64,000 nucleotides of DNA from SG8-41 sp035649495 (GTDB taxonomy: Bacteria; Pseudomonadota; Gammaproteobacteria; Burkholderiales; SG8-41), in contig DASRJL010000020.1 in the NCBI GenBank assembly GCA_035649495.1, positions 6,240 through 70,239 of the forward strand, in the 5' to 3' direction. The translations under genes and the position numbers were made by a program. Shown piece after piece: positions 34,059 to 42,925 of this stretch; the first letter of the stretch is position 1, and the number at the start of each line of letters is the position of its first letter. Below the pieces are notes generated by a model, which did not search any database, was not told the origin of the DNA, and saw only the letters and a list, made by a program, of their open reading frames with translations.

Positions 34059-34235
34059 GTACGCGGCTTTCCCGGTTCGCCCGGGATGGCCGGCAATTGG
34101 CGATCCCACCCAACCGTGAACGAAGGCAAGGCGGCAAGCGGCCATGGCCCGCGGGCGGGGCGTCGCCGGAAGCGGGAACGACGCAATCGTGCTAGTGTCC
34201 TGAGTCCACTAATTCGCTGAACAAAAGATGACCTT

Positions 34236-35918
34236 ATGAGTAACCAATCTGCGCGCACCGGCGGCCAGTTACTGGTCGACGCGCTCAAGGTCCACGGCGT
34301 CGACCTCGCTTTCGGCGTGCCGGGCGAGAGCTATCTGGCCGTGCTCGACGCGATGCACGACGTGCGCGAGACCCTGCGCTTCATCATCTGCCGCCAGGAA
34401 GGCGGTGCCTCGTACATGGCGGAGGCCTACGGCAAGCTGACCGGCCGCCCGGGCATCTGCTTCGTCACGCGCGGCCCTGGCGCGACCAACGGCGCCATCG
34501 GCGTGCACGTCGCATACCAGGACTCCACGCCCATGATTCTCTTCGTGGGCCAGGTCGGCAACGACTTCGTCGAACGCGAGGCGTTCCAGGAGATCGACTA
34601 CCGGCGCATGTACGGTTCGATGGCGAAGTGGGTGGCGCAGATCGACCGCGCGGATCGCGTGCCCGAGTACGTGAACCGCGCTTTCCATACGGCGGTGTCG
34701 GGGCGTCCCGGCCCCGTGGTGCTCGCGCTACCTGAGGACATGCTCACGGACACCGCGGCTGTCGCCAACACCGGTCGTTACCACCGCGTCGCGGCGAATC
34801 CCGGCGCCGGCGACATGCACAAACTGCGCGAGATGCTCGGTGCGGCGCAGCGTCCGTTCGTGATCCTGGGCGGCGGCGACTGGAACGCCGAAGCGTGCGC
34901 CGACATCCGCGCCTTCATCGAGGCCAACGGCCTGCCCGTGGGCACGGCGTTTCGCCGCGCCGATCTGTACGACAACCGGCTGCCGAATTATGTTGGCGAT
35001 GTCGGCATCGGCATCAATCCCGCGCTCGCCGAGCGCGTGAAGAGCTGCGACCTGCTGATCGCCGTCGGGCCACGGCTGGACGAGATGACCACCGGCGGCT
35101 ACACGCTGATCGACGTGCCGCGCCCGAAGCAGAAATTCGTGCACGTGCACCCCGGCGCGGAGGAGTTGGGCCGGGTCTACGAAGCGGACCTCCCCATCAA
35201 CTCGGGCATGCCGGAATTCGCCGCGATGGCACGTGGCCTGAAGCCGGTCAACTCCTCCGCGTGGCAGGAAGGGACCCGGGCGTCGCGCAAGGACTACGAG
35301 GCGTGGCTCGAGCCTGGCCCCGCGCCGGGCGAGGTCGATTTCGGCAAGGTGATGGCCTGGCTGCGCAAGCGCCTGCCGCCCGAGACCATCGTCACCAATG
35401 GCGCCGGCAACTTTGCGGGCTGGGTGCACCGCTACTATCAGTACACCGGCTACCGGACGGAGCTCGCGCCGATCGCGGGCTCGATGGGCTACGGGGCGCC
35501 CGCCGCGATTGCCGCCGCGCTGGTGCACCCCGGGCGGCCGGTCGTCGCGTTCTGCGGCGACGGCGACTTCCTCATGACGGGTCAGGAGCTGGCGACCGCC
35601 GCGCAGTTCGACGCGAAGCTGATGTTCATCGTCGTCAACAACGGCATGTACGGGACGATACGCATGCACCAGGAGCGTGAATACCCGGAACGGGTGAGCG
35701 GAACGATGCTGAAGAACCCGGACTTCGCCGCCCTCGCGCGCGCCTACGGGCTGCACGGCGAGATCGTCGAGAAGACAGCCGACTTCGCAGCCGCGTTCGA
35801 GCGTGCGTCGCAGGCGAAGACGGCATCGCTCATCGAGCTGCGGATGGACCAGGAGGCGATCACGACGCGGACGACGCTGTCCGCCATCCGCGCCGCGGCG
35901 TTGAAGAAGAAAAACTGA
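34236..35918 (+). CDS. Thiamine-diphosphate-dependent enzyme (acetolactate-synthase-like)
   Basis: A 560-residue ThDP enzyme. The N-terminal domain has FGVPGESYLAVLDAM and the activating Glu in CRQEGGASYMAEAYGKLTG. The C-terminal domain has the ThDP-Mg motif GDGDFLMTGQELATAAQ to VNN. Members of this group include acetolactate synthases, oxalyl-CoA decarboxylases and sulfoacetaldehyde acetyltransferase; the context (ornithine cyclodeaminase homologue) does not settle the substrate. No ilvN-like regulatory subunit is adjacent, so catabolic use is likelier than branched-chain synthesis. Confidence 0.88.
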   Translation: MSNQSARTGGQLLVDALKVHGVDLAFGVPGESYLAVLDAMHDVRETLRFIICRQEGGASYMAEAYGKLTGRPGICFVTRGPGATNGAIGVHVAYQDSTPMILFVGQVGNDFVEREAFQEIDYRRMYGSMAKWVAQIDRADRVPEYVNRAFHTAVSGRPGPVVLALPEDMLTDTAAVANTGRYHRVAANPGAGDMHKLREMLGAAQRPFVILGGGDWNAEACADIRAFIEANGLPVGTAFRRADLYDNRLPNYVGDVGIGINPALAERVKSCDLLIAVGPRLDEMTTGGYTLIDVPRPKQKFVHVHPGAEELGRVYEADLPINSGMPEFAAMARGLKPVNSSAWQEGTRASRKDYEAWLEPGPAPGEVDFGKVMAWLRKRLPPETIVTNGAGNFAGWVHRYYQYTGYRTELAPIAGSMGYGAPAAIAAALVHPGRPVVAFCGDGDFLMTGQELATAAQFDAKLMFIVVNNGMYGTIRMHQEREYPERVSGTMLKNPDFAALARAYGLHGEIVEKTADFAAAFERASQAKTASLIELRMDQEAITTRTTLSAIRAAALKKKN

Positions 35919-35947
35919 ACCACCAAGACGCCGAGACCGCCAAGAAA
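35918..35947. repeat. ACCACCAAGACGCC-type short array
   Basis: ACCACCAAGACGCC and GAGACCGCCAAG-like units directly follow the ThDP enzyme stop. The same unit occurs in the inverted pair at 63747-63920. Confidence 0.7.
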
Positions 35948-35968
35948 AACAAACGACGCAGGAAATTC

Positions 35969-36928
35969 ATGGTTCGATACCTCACTGAAGACGACGTCAA
36001 GAAGCTCCTGACCATGCCGCTCGCCATCGAGCGCGTGGAAGCGGCGCATCGCGCGCTCGGCGAGGGCCGCGCCGTGGACGTGCCGCGCGAGCGCATTCAT
36101 CTGCCCATCGGCACGCAGCACGTGCTGCAGGCTGCGTCACCGGACCTGGGCTACATCGGCTTCAAGAACTACTACACGCGGCCGCAGGGCAAGACGTTTT
36201 ACGTGCAGCTGACCGGCACGGAGAGCGGCAAGCTCGAGGCGCTCATCGAGGCCGTGCACATGAGCATGGTGCGCACCGGGGCGGCGAGCGGCGTCGCCAC
36301 GCGTCATCTCTCCAGCCCCGACGCCAGCGTAGTCGCTCAGATCGGCGCGGGACACCAGGGCATCGGGCAGCTCGAAGGCGTCTGCGCGGTGCGCCGGATA
36401 CGCAGCGCGCGCGTCTACGCGCGGAACCGCGACCGGCTCGTGGGCTTCTGCGACACGATGTCACGCAAGCTGGGCATAGAGGTCGCGCCCGCCGAGTCGG
36501 CCGAAGCCGCCGTGCGCGGGGCGCACGTCGTGAACGTCATCACCAAGTCCGCCACGCCCGTGCTGCTCGGAAGATGGCTGGAGCCCGGCCAGCACGTGAA
36601 CGCCGCCGGGTCCAATGCGCTCGCCCGCCGCGAGATCGACGAGGAAGCGGTGAAGAAGTGCGACGTGGTAACCGTGGACGGACGCGGTACCGCGCGCAAG
36701 GAGAGCGGCGACCTGCTGCCCGCCGTCGAGAAAGGCCTCCTCCGCTGGGAAACGCTGACGGAAATCGGCGATGTCATCGCCGGGCGCGCGCCGGCCCGGA
36801 CGTCACCGACGCAGATCACCCTCTACGAGTCGCACGGCATGGGGCTGCAGGACTTGTACGTCGGGGCCGCGGTGCTCGCGCTGGCGCGCGAAAAGAACGT
36901 TGGCACCAACCTGCCAATCGGCGGATAG
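35969..36928 (+). CDS. Ornithine cyclodeaminase/mu-crystallin family protein
   Basis: A 319-residue NAD(P)-binding protein. The Rossmann motif is AQIGAGHQGIGQL. The pattern MVRTGAASGVATRHLSSPDA, followed by HVNAAGSNALARREID, is typical for the family, whose members deaminate ornithine or reduce cyclic imines. It lies downstream of the ThDP enzyme in the same orientation. Confidence 0.9.
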   Translation: MVRYLTEDDVKKLLTMPLAIERVEAAHRALGEGRAVDVPRERIHLPIGTQHVLQAASPDLGYIGFKNYYTRPQGKTFYVQLTGTESGKLEALIEAVHMSMVRTGAASGVATRHLSSPDASVVAQIGAGHQGIGQLEGVCAVRRIRSARVYARNRDRLVGFCDTMSRKLGIEVAPAESAEAAVRGAHVVNVITKSATPVLLGRWLEPGQHVNAAGSNALARREIDEEAVKKCDVVTVDGRGTARKESGDLLPAVEKGLLRWETLTEIGDVIAGRAPARTSPTQITLYESHGMGLQDLYVGAAVLALAREKNVGTNLPIGG

Positions 36929-36956
36929 CACCGATTCGTTCGCAGAGGAGACACCC

Positions 36957-37187
36957 ATGGCTGAAAGCGACAACAGGACCCGCGTAGTGATACTCGCGGG
37001 TGCGTACCGCATCAAGGGCGAGATCGAGCTGGTGACCGGCGCGCGCCTCACCGACTACATGGTCGAGGCCAAGGAATTCTTCGCCGTGACCGAAGCGGAG
37101 GTATGGGATCTCGAAGGCCGGAAGATCCTGACGGCGAGCTTCATCAACGTGTGCCGTAGCCACGTGGTCGTCGTCGCACCCGATTAG
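36957..37187 (+). CDS. Small conserved protein of unknown function
   Basis: A 76-residue cytosolic protein with a GAGGAG motif upstream of its ATG. The sequence is strand-rich (RVVILAGAYRIKGEIELV, ending HVVVVAPD), suggesting a small beta barrel. It is third in the ThDP/cyclodeaminase run. Its stop overlaps the creatininase-family stop on the other strand by 4 bp. Confidence 0.75.
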   Translation: MAESDNRTRVVILAGAYRIKGEIELVTGARLTDYMVEAKEFFAVTEAEVWDLEGRKILTASFINVCRSHVVVVAPD

Positions 37188-38005
37188 TGCGGCGGCACTT
37201 CCCCCTCAAGGCGGGAAGGAGTGATTGGCCTGACCGTCTGCAGATGCCGTACCAGCGCGGCCGCGCGGTCGACGATGTAATCCGAAAACAGCCTGCCCGC
37301 TTCCGGCGTCGCGAGCCGCGCGTCGCCAGAGACGATGCCGTTTTTCGTATGGTCCGTGATGTCCACGGGCGCATTCACCTCCAGCCCTTCGAAGACGAGG
37401 CCCTGCAGGTTCGCGGTCCTGAGCCCGATCAGCTCGCCGCCCGCCTCTGCCGCCTCGGCCAGGTCGCGGCGGTACAGTCCGGGAAAGAGGTGCAGATAGG
37501 CCGACGATACCGGGTCGGCTCCGTGGCCCCGGGCGCGCGGCGCGTTCGCGCCGTGCGCTTCGCGCCACACGCTGTCCGGGAGCACGCGCCAGATATTGAT
37601 CCAGGGAACGACGACGCCGGTTTCGCGCTTGACCGTCCTCACCACCTGGTCGATGAGCGGTGAATTCCCGGTGTGGCCGTTGAAGATCAGGAGCCTCTCC
37701 AGGCCGTGCGCCAGGAAATTGTCGAGGATGTCGCGCAGCAGGCCCTTGAACGTATCGGCGGACAACTGCACGCCGCCCGCTACCGGCCTGAAGTAGTCCG
37801 CATAGCCGAACGGCACGGTCGGCGCCGCGATGGCGCCGGTTTTCTCGGCGATGCGCCGGGCCAGCTCTTTCGCCAGCATCCAGTCGCCCATCGGGGCGCT
37901 CGCCCCCTGCTCTTCCTGGCTTCCCAGCGGAACGAGGATGACCGGATCATCCTTGAGGCGCTCGCGGAATTCGACGTAGGTGAGGTCTTCGAGCTGGCTT
38001 TTCAT
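37184..38005 (-). CDS. Creatininase family protein with variant metal motif
   Basis: A 273-residue member of the creatininase/FAPy-hydrolase family. The usual GSxEQHGxHLP metal motif is here GSQEEQGASAPMGDW, so the His position is changed; FNGHTGNSPLI and GHGADPVSS are conserved. The role may be an amidohydrolase on a cyclic amide. It is downstream of a TctC gene and an RraA-like gene on the same strand. Confidence 0.85.
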   Translation of the reverse strand: MKSQLEDLTYVEFRERLKDDPVILVPLGSQEEQGASAPMGDWMLAKELARRIAEKTGAIAAPTVPFGYADYFRPVAGGVQLSADTFKGLLRDILDNFLAHGLERLLIFNGHTGNSPLIDQVVRTVKRETGVVVPWINIWRVLPDSVWREAHGANAPRARGHGADPVSSAYLHLFPGLYRRDLAEAAEAGGELIGLRTANLQGLVFEGLEVNAPVDITDHTKNGIVSGDARLATPEAGRLFSDYIVDRAAALVRHLQTVRPITPSRLEGEVPPH

Positions 38006-38019
38006 CGGAAGGGTGGCAT

Positions 38020-38997
38020 CTAATCGAGCGCGATGTTGCGGAGAGCCGCGACCTTGCGCCAGACCTCGCGCTCCCGGCGCTGCTCGCGCAGCAGGTCTGC
38101 CCCGACCAGGAGGCCGGGCTGCTGGTCCAGTGCGATCAGCTTCGACCTGAACTGCGGGCTTTCCAGCACGCCCTTCAGCGTGGCCTGCAGCCTGGCGACG
38201 ATGTCCGGCGGCGTCCCGCGCGGCGCATACATCGCGGTCCAGCCGCGCAGGAGCAGGTCGGGAAAGCCCAGCTCCGCCGTGGTCGCCACCTCGGGCAGGC
38301 CCGGGTAGCGGACCGGGCCGGTGAGCGCGAGCGCCCTCAATCTCCCCGCCGTGACGAACGGCATGACGCTCGACGGTGTGTCGAACTGGCAGTCGATCGC
38401 GCCGGCCAGGAGATCGATCTGCGCAGGCCCCGGACCTTTGTACGCGATGTGGTTCATCGAGATCCCGGCGAGCATGCTCAGCATCTCCCCCAGCATGTGG
38501 GGATTGGTCGCCGGCCCGGCGCTCCCGTACGTGATCTTTCCCGGACTGGCCTTGGCCGCGGCGACCAGGTCCTTCAAGCTCCTGAAAGACGACTTCTCGT
38601 TCACCACCAGGACGAAGCCGGGAGAATGCGTGATGCGCCCGATCGGAACGAGGTCGGCGTCGAAATCGAGCGGGAATTTGCGCTTCGAGACCGCCGGCAT
38701 CATGACCATGACGCTCGACGCGCCGGCGAGGAGCGTGTAGCCGTCCGGCGTCGCGCGGGCCGCGACCTCGGCGCCGATCAGGCCGCCCGCGCCGGCCCGG
38801 TTTTCGACGACGAACTGCTGACCGAGCCGCTTCCCCATTTCGTCGGCGGTCGCCCGCGCGGTCACGTCGGAGGACGCGCCCGCGGTCGTGTGCACGACGA
38901 GCCTGATCGGACGATTCGGATAGTTCTGCTGGGCCGCCGCCCCGGCGGATACGAGGCACGACGCAGCAAGCAGCAGAACGCGCAAGCAGCCGGTCAT
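38020..38997 (-). CDS. Bug/TctC solute-binding protein
   Basis: A 325-residue periplasmic binding protein with a signal peptide (about 1-23) ending GAAAQ. It has RPIRLVVHTTAGASSDVTARA and VVENRAGAGGLIGAEVAARATPDGYT. It overlaps the RraA-like gene upstream by 4 nt (ATGA) and lies 14 nt before creatininase. The three form an operon probably for uptake and catabolism of one compound. Confidence 0.92.
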   Translation of the reverse strand: MTGCLRVLLLAASCLVSAGAAAQQNYPNRPIRLVVHTTAGASSDVTARATADEMGKRLGQQFVVENRAGAGGLIGAEVAARATPDGYTLLAGASSVMVMMPAVSKRKFPLDFDADLVPIGRITHSPGFVLVVNEKSSFRSLKDLVAAAKASPGKITYGSAGPATNPHMLGEMLSMLAGISMNHIAYKGPGPAQIDLLAGAIDCQFDTPSSVMPFVTAGRLRALALTGPVRYPGLPEVATTAELGFPDLLLRGWTAMYAPRGTPPDIVARLQATLKGVLESPQFRSKLIALDQQPGLLVGADLLREQRREREVWRKVAALRNIALD

Positions 38998-39674
38998 TTC
39001 CCGTGCCTCCCCACGCTGCGCATGACCAGATCCGTCGCCCCGGAAAGATCGCCCAGGCGGGCGCCCCCGTCCACCGCGCGCATGCGCTCGGCGGAAGCCG
39101 CCTGCCTGGCGAGCGCGGCTTCGGCTACCGCGGGCGCCTCGTCCGGGTCCAGCACTACGACACCGCTTTCATCGGCAAGTATGATGTCCCCGGGACGAAC
39201 CGTGACTCCGCCGCACACCACGGGCAGGTTCAACTTTCCGCCGACATCGGCGACGCGGGTCGTAATCGGCGACACGCCTTTGCACCACAGCCCGAATCCG
39301 CGATTCCTGATTTCCAGGGGATCGGTGCACGGGCCGTCCACGATCGCGCCCGCGACGCGAGCCTTCTGCGCGGCGTTGGTGACGCCCCCGCCCCAGCACG
39401 CATACTTTTCGTCGCCCAGCCGGTCGACGATGATCACGTCGCCCGGACGCGTCAAACCCAGGGCATAGTGGAGCAGCGTCGAGTCGTGCGCCGGGAGAGC
39501 AAGCGTAATGGCGACTCCGACGACGCGCCGCTCGGCATTGACCGGCCGGATCGCCGGATTCATGAAACCGAAGTGACGCAGATGCCCGATGGTCGCGGTC
39601 TCGACCCGATTCAACCGGGCGGACAGCGTCTCCTGCAGGGGAGGCGGCATCTCGCCGATGGAGTAGGCGCCCAT
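38994..39674 (-). CDS. RraA-like/HMG aldolase-fold protein
   Basis: A 226-residue RraA-fold protein. Family segments are GDVIIVDRLGDEKYACWGG and AGAIVDGPCTDPLEIRN. The active aldolase signature DGxxRD is altered to DGPCTD (Arg replaced), so 4-carboxy-4-hydroxy-2-oxoadipate or HMG aldolase activity is not assured. It is the first gene of the RraA-TctC-creatininase operon. Confidence 0.87.
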   Translation of the reverse strand: MGAYSIGEMPPPLQETLSARLNRVETATIGHLRHFGFMNPAIRPVNAERRVVGVAITLALPAHDSTLLHYALGLTRPGDVIIVDRLGDEKYACWGGGVTNAAQKARVAGAIVDGPCTDPLEIRNRGFGLWCKGVSPITTRVADVGGKLNLPVVCGGVTVRPGDIILADESGVVVLDPDEAPAVAEAALARQAASAERMRAVDGGARLGDLSGATDLVMRSVGRHGK

Positions 39675-39700
39675 GACGGCAGTGTAGCGGAACGCGGACC

Positions 39701-40180
39701 TCAGCGCGCCGTTAGAGGCCGCTTCATGCCTTCGTGGGTCGCCACGAAGCCCAGCGCTTCGTAAAAGCGCTTGGCCCCGGGACGGGTCTTGTCCGTCGTC
39801 AGCTGCACCAGATGGCAGCCGCGCTCGCGTGCGCGCTCGATCGCGTGCTCGACCAGCGCCTTGCCGAGACCGGAGGAGCGGGTCGCGGCGTCCACGCGCA
39901 CGCCTTCAATCAGCGCGCGCCAGCCGCCCTGGTAGGTAAGCCCGGGTATGAAGGTGATCTGCAGCACGCCGATCACCTTGCCGTCCACGCAGGCCACGAC
40001 GACCTCGTTGTTGGGATCCGCCTCTATCGCCTCGAACGCGGCGAGATACGACCGCGGGAGCGGCAGCTCGTAGCGCTCGCGCTTCGCGCCCAGCGGATCG
40101 TCCGCGAGCATCTGCACGATGCGCTCCACGTCGTCACGTCCTGCGCGGCGGAAAGTAACGCTGGATGAGGTATCAGCCAT
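39701..40180 (-). CDS. GNAT-family N-acetyltransferase
   Basis: A 159-residue acetyltransferase. The pyrophosphate-binding segment is VDAATRSSGLGKALVEHAIER (about 104-124), and GCHLVQLTTDKTRPGAKRFYEALGF is the C-terminal signature. The start at 40180 avoids translating an upstream repeat. It is probably monocistronic, with substrate unknown. Confidence 0.9.
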   Translation of the reverse strand: MADTSSSVTFRRAGRDDVERIVQMLADDPLGAKRERYELPLPRSYLAAFEAIEADPNNEVVVACVDGKVIGVLQITFIPGLTYQGGWRALIEGVRVDAATRSSGLGKALVEHAIERARERGCHLVQLTTDKTRPGAKRFYEALGFVATHEGMKRPLTAR

Positions 40181-40185
40181 GGAAG

Positions 40186-40272
40186 AACAGAGCAAAGGAT
40201 GAAGGATGAACGTGGAAGGATGACCCGGTCGCTGCGCTCCCAAAGGCCGATTTCGGGTCTGACCCCACTATG
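40186..40272. repeat. AGGATGA heptamer array and GGGTCTGACCC palindrome
   Basis: The array (40191-40223) has AGGATGA, AGGATGA, ACGTGGA, AGGATGA units. It is close to identical to 53995-54024. It is followed by GGGTCTGACCCC (40255-40266), a hyphenated palindrome that resembles the REP sequences of RAYT transposases. The rest of the gap to 40366 shows nothing. Confidence 0.75.
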
Positions 40273-40366
40273 TACCAGAAATCACGGAAGATTTCGCCCT
40301 ATCGCATGTTTTCCGGCCTTAGACGGCCAGTTTCTGCAGGGAAATCGCCGCTCCATCCGTGCGCCG

Positions 40367-40681
40367 TCACCGCCCCGCGACGTGGAACCAGAACTCGATC
40401 TCGGACGTTTCCACGTCGAAACGAGCGGAGTGAATCGCCCGCGCGGGGACGTGATACCACTGCCCCGGTCCATAGCGTGATTCCACGCCGTCGCGGTTCA
40501 GAATGAGCTCTCCCTGGGTGATCACACCGACGTTGTCGGTCGCGTGGCTGTGCGGAGGAATGACGGTGCCGCCCGGATACGAGGCGAAGAGGACGTCGCA
40601 GTCTTTCGCCTCGAGCCTGAATGCGTCGAACGGCCCCTTGAATTTCGGGAGATTACGAAGCTGCTTCGGGAAATGCGCCAT
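40367..40681 (-). CDS. Cupin-domain protein
   Basis: A 104-residue single cupin domain. Motif 1 is VIPPHSHATDNVGVITQGEL and motif 2 is GPGQWYHVPARAIH. His residues fit metal binding. It begins 5 nt after the tartrate-dehydratase-like gene stop and is transcribed with it. Confidence 0.88.
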   Translation of the reverse strand: MAHFPKQLRNLPKFKGPFDAFRLEAKDCDVLFASYPGGTVIPPHSHATDNVGVITQGELILNRDGVESRYGPGQWYHVPARAIHSARFDVETSEIEFWFHVAGR

Positions 40682-40686
40682 ATGAT

Positions 40687-41853
40687 CTAACCAGACAGCT
40701 CTTTCATTACCGCGTAGAGCGCGTTCTGCGCCTCGAAGCCGATGCCGGGGCGGTCGGGCAGCTTGAGGTAGCCGTCCTCCACTTTCGCGTCGTCCGCGAA
40801 GCCGGCGAAGATACCGAACACGCCGGGATAGGCCTCGCACCCGCCCAGGCCGAAGCCGCCGACGATGGCGAGCGTCATTTGGTTGCCGCCGTGGGGAAAG
40901 ATGCTCTTCCGCTGCCACCCGCGCCGCTCCAGCATCGCGAGCGTGCGCGAGAACTGCACGATGCCGTAGGACTGCGGCACGTCGATCTGGATGATGTCCC
41001 GGTCGGTGCGCAATCCACCGAAGCGGACCAGGTTCTCCACGTCCTGCGTCGAGAACAGGTTCTCCCCGGTGCCGATCGGCGCGTCGTAAATCGACGCAAC
41101 CTCCGCCAGCAATTCGTAGGCTAGCGGATCGGTGGGCTCCTCGAACCAGCGGAGCCGGAACGGCGAGAGGGCTTTTCCGTAGGCGAGCGCGCGCTCGCGA
41201 TCGAAGCCCGCGTTCGCGTCCACCGCCAGATTGTCGCTGCCTGCGACCACCTTCAGCGCCGCCTCCACGCGCTTCACGTCCTCCGGGATGGCCGCGCCGC
41301 CGACCTTGATCTTCATGGTCCGGTAGCCCTGGTCGAGGCGCGACCGGATCTCGTCCTGCAGCTCCCTCACGCCCTTCCCCGGCTCGTACCAGCCGCCGCC
41401 GACGTAGCACGGCACGCGCTCCGGCGCCTTGCCGCCGCCGTAGCGCTCCGCCAGCACGCGGTGGAGCGGCTTGCCGGCGATCTTGGCGACGGCGTCCCAC
41501 ACCGCGACTTCGATCGTGCCGATCGCGATCGAGCGCTCGGTATGTCCGCCGGGCTTCTCGCGCTGCATCATGGCGGCCAAGATCTTCTCCGGATCGAGAT
41601 TGTCGCCCGCGGCGTTCGCGAGCGATTCCGGCTTCGCGCCGAGTATCCGCGGAACGAAGCGCGCCCGCATCTGCGCGCCGCAGGCGTAGCGCCCGGTCGA
41701 GTTGAACGCATAGCCGGCTACCGGCTTCCCGTCACGAACGACATCGGTGACGACCGCGACGACCGAGGTGGTCATCTCGCTGAAATCGAACACCGCATTG
41801 CGCAGGCTCGACTTCAGCGCGACCGACGTTTCTCGGATATCGGTTATTCGCAT
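40687..41853 (-). CDS. D-tartrate-dehydratase-like enolase superfamily enzyme
   Basis: A 388-residue mandelate-racemase-branch enolase. Metal ligands are Asp212, Glu238 and Glu264; Lys183 (MKIKVG) and His321 (FPHGGNQM) are the catalytic pair. The spacing and flanking sequence (AGDNLDPEKILAAMM, EKPGGHTERSIAIGTI) resemble Bradyrhizobium D-tartrate dehydratase closely. It would dehydrate an alpha-hydroxy dicarboxylate such as tartrate to oxaloacetate. It is preceded by two TctC genes on the same strand. Confidence 0.88.
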   Translation of the reverse strand: MRITDIRETSVALKSSLRNAVFDFSEMTTSVVAVVTDVVRDGKPVAGYAFNSTGRYACGAQMRARFVPRILGAKPESLANAAGDNLDPEKILAAMMQREKPGGHTERSIAIGTIEVAVWDAVAKIAGKPLHRVLAERYGGGKAPERVPCYVGGGWYEPGKGVRELQDEIRSRLDQGYRTMKIKVGGAAIPEDVKRVEAALKVVAGSDNLAVDANAGFDRERALAYGKALSPFRLRWFEEPTDPLAYELLAEVASIYDAPIGTGENLFSTQDVENLVRFGGLRTDRDIIQIDVPQSYGIVQFSRTLAMLERRGWQRKSIFPHGGNQMTLAIVGGFGLGGCEAYPGVFGIFAGFADDAKVEDGYLKLPDRPGIGFEAQNALYAVMKELSG

Positions 41854-41873
41854 GTTACTGCTGTGGCACCGGT

Positions 41874-41932
41874 GCGCGTCGCCGGGGGTCGCATCCCCGG
41901 AAACCGGGGCCCCTGCTCCGCCCCTCGACGCG
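41874..41932. repeat. REP-like GC-rich palindromic element, copy 1
   Basis: It contains CCGGGGGTC-GCATCCCCGG and CCCCTCGACGCG segments. A related copy of about 60 nt lies at 44801-44860 in the same orientation. Confidence 0.75.
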
Positions 41933-42916
41933 TTACTCTACTTTGATGATGCCGGCGGTCTTGATCACCCTCGCCCACTTCGCGACCTCTTCCTTGATCT
42001 GCGCGGTGAACTGCTGCGGCGTGCTGACGATGACGTCGGCGCCCATATCGATCACCTTTTGCTTTACGTCGGGCAGTTGCATCCCCCTTGCCATTTCCGC
42101 AAACAGTTTCTTGACGATAGGGTCCGGCGTGCCGGCCGGCACCAGGACACCGGTGATCGTCTCGGATTCATGCCCCTTGAAACCGACCTCGGCCATGGTC
42201 GGTACGTCGGGCACGATAGCCGAGCGCTTGGCGGCCGTAAGCGCAAAAGCGCGCAACCGGCCGGCCTGGAGATGCGGGGTCACCGGCGGAATGGCCTGGC
42301 ACCCGATCGACACCTGGTTGCCCAGCACTGCGACCAGCGACGGCCCGCCCCCGCCATAGGGCACGGTCACGATATCGAGCTTCGCGTCGATGGCCATCAG
42401 GTATGCCGCGAGGTGAGGCACGGTGCCAATGCCCGGTGTCGCCACGCTGTACTTCTTCGGATCCTTCCTCATCGTCTGGACCAGCTCGGTGAGCGTCTTC
42501 GCCGGCACGCTCGGATGCGCGAAGAACACGTGAGGTGAGGCGGACAGATTGGAAATCGGAATGAAGCTCTTGAACGGATCGTATGGGATCTTCGTGTAAA
42601 GACTGGGGTTGACCATCAGGGTCGAGCTCACGAAGAGCACCGTGTAGCCGTCGGCCGCCGCGTTCGCGGCGAGCCCCATGCCGATGTTGCCGCCGGCGCC
42701 GCCGCGGTTCTCCACCACTACCGGCTGCCCCCAAGCCTCGGTCATTTTCTGCCCGAGGAGGCGCGAGATGATATCGGTCGCGGCGCCGGGCGCGAACGGG
42801 ACGAGCATGCGTATCGGCCGCGAGGGATACTGCGGCTCGGCCGCCTGCAATACGAACGGCAGCAGCCACGCAAGCGACAACAGCCCGGCAACTAGTTTCT
42901 TCATGGTGGATCTCAT
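41933..42916 (-). CDS. Bug/TctC solute-binding protein
   Basis: A 327-residue periplasmic binding protein with a signal peptide (about 1-26). It has SRPIRMLVPFAPGAATDIISR and VENRGGAGGNIGMGLAANAAADGYT. GAGGAGG lies four nt upstream of the ATG at 42916. It is second in tandem with a related TctC, 9 nt downstream of the first, and lies upstream of the tartrate-dehydratase-like gene. Confidence 0.92.
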   Translation of the reverse strand: MRSTMKKLVAGLLSLAWLLPFVLQAAEPQYPSRPIRMLVPFAPGAATDIISRLLGQKMTEAWGQPVVVENRGGAGGNIGMGLAANAAADGYTVLFVSSTLMVNPSLYTKIPYDPFKSFIPISNLSASPHVFFAHPSVPAKTLTELVQTMRKDPKKYSVATPGIGTVPHLAAYLMAIDAKLDIVTVPYGGGGPSLVAVLGNQVSIGCQAIPPVTPHLQAGRLRAFALTAAKRSAIVPDVPTMAEVGFKGHESETITGVLVPAGTPDPIVKKLFAEMARGMQLPDVKQKVIDMGADVIVSTPQQFTAQIKEEVAKWARVIKTAGIIKVE

Positions 42917-42925
42917 GCTTCCTCC

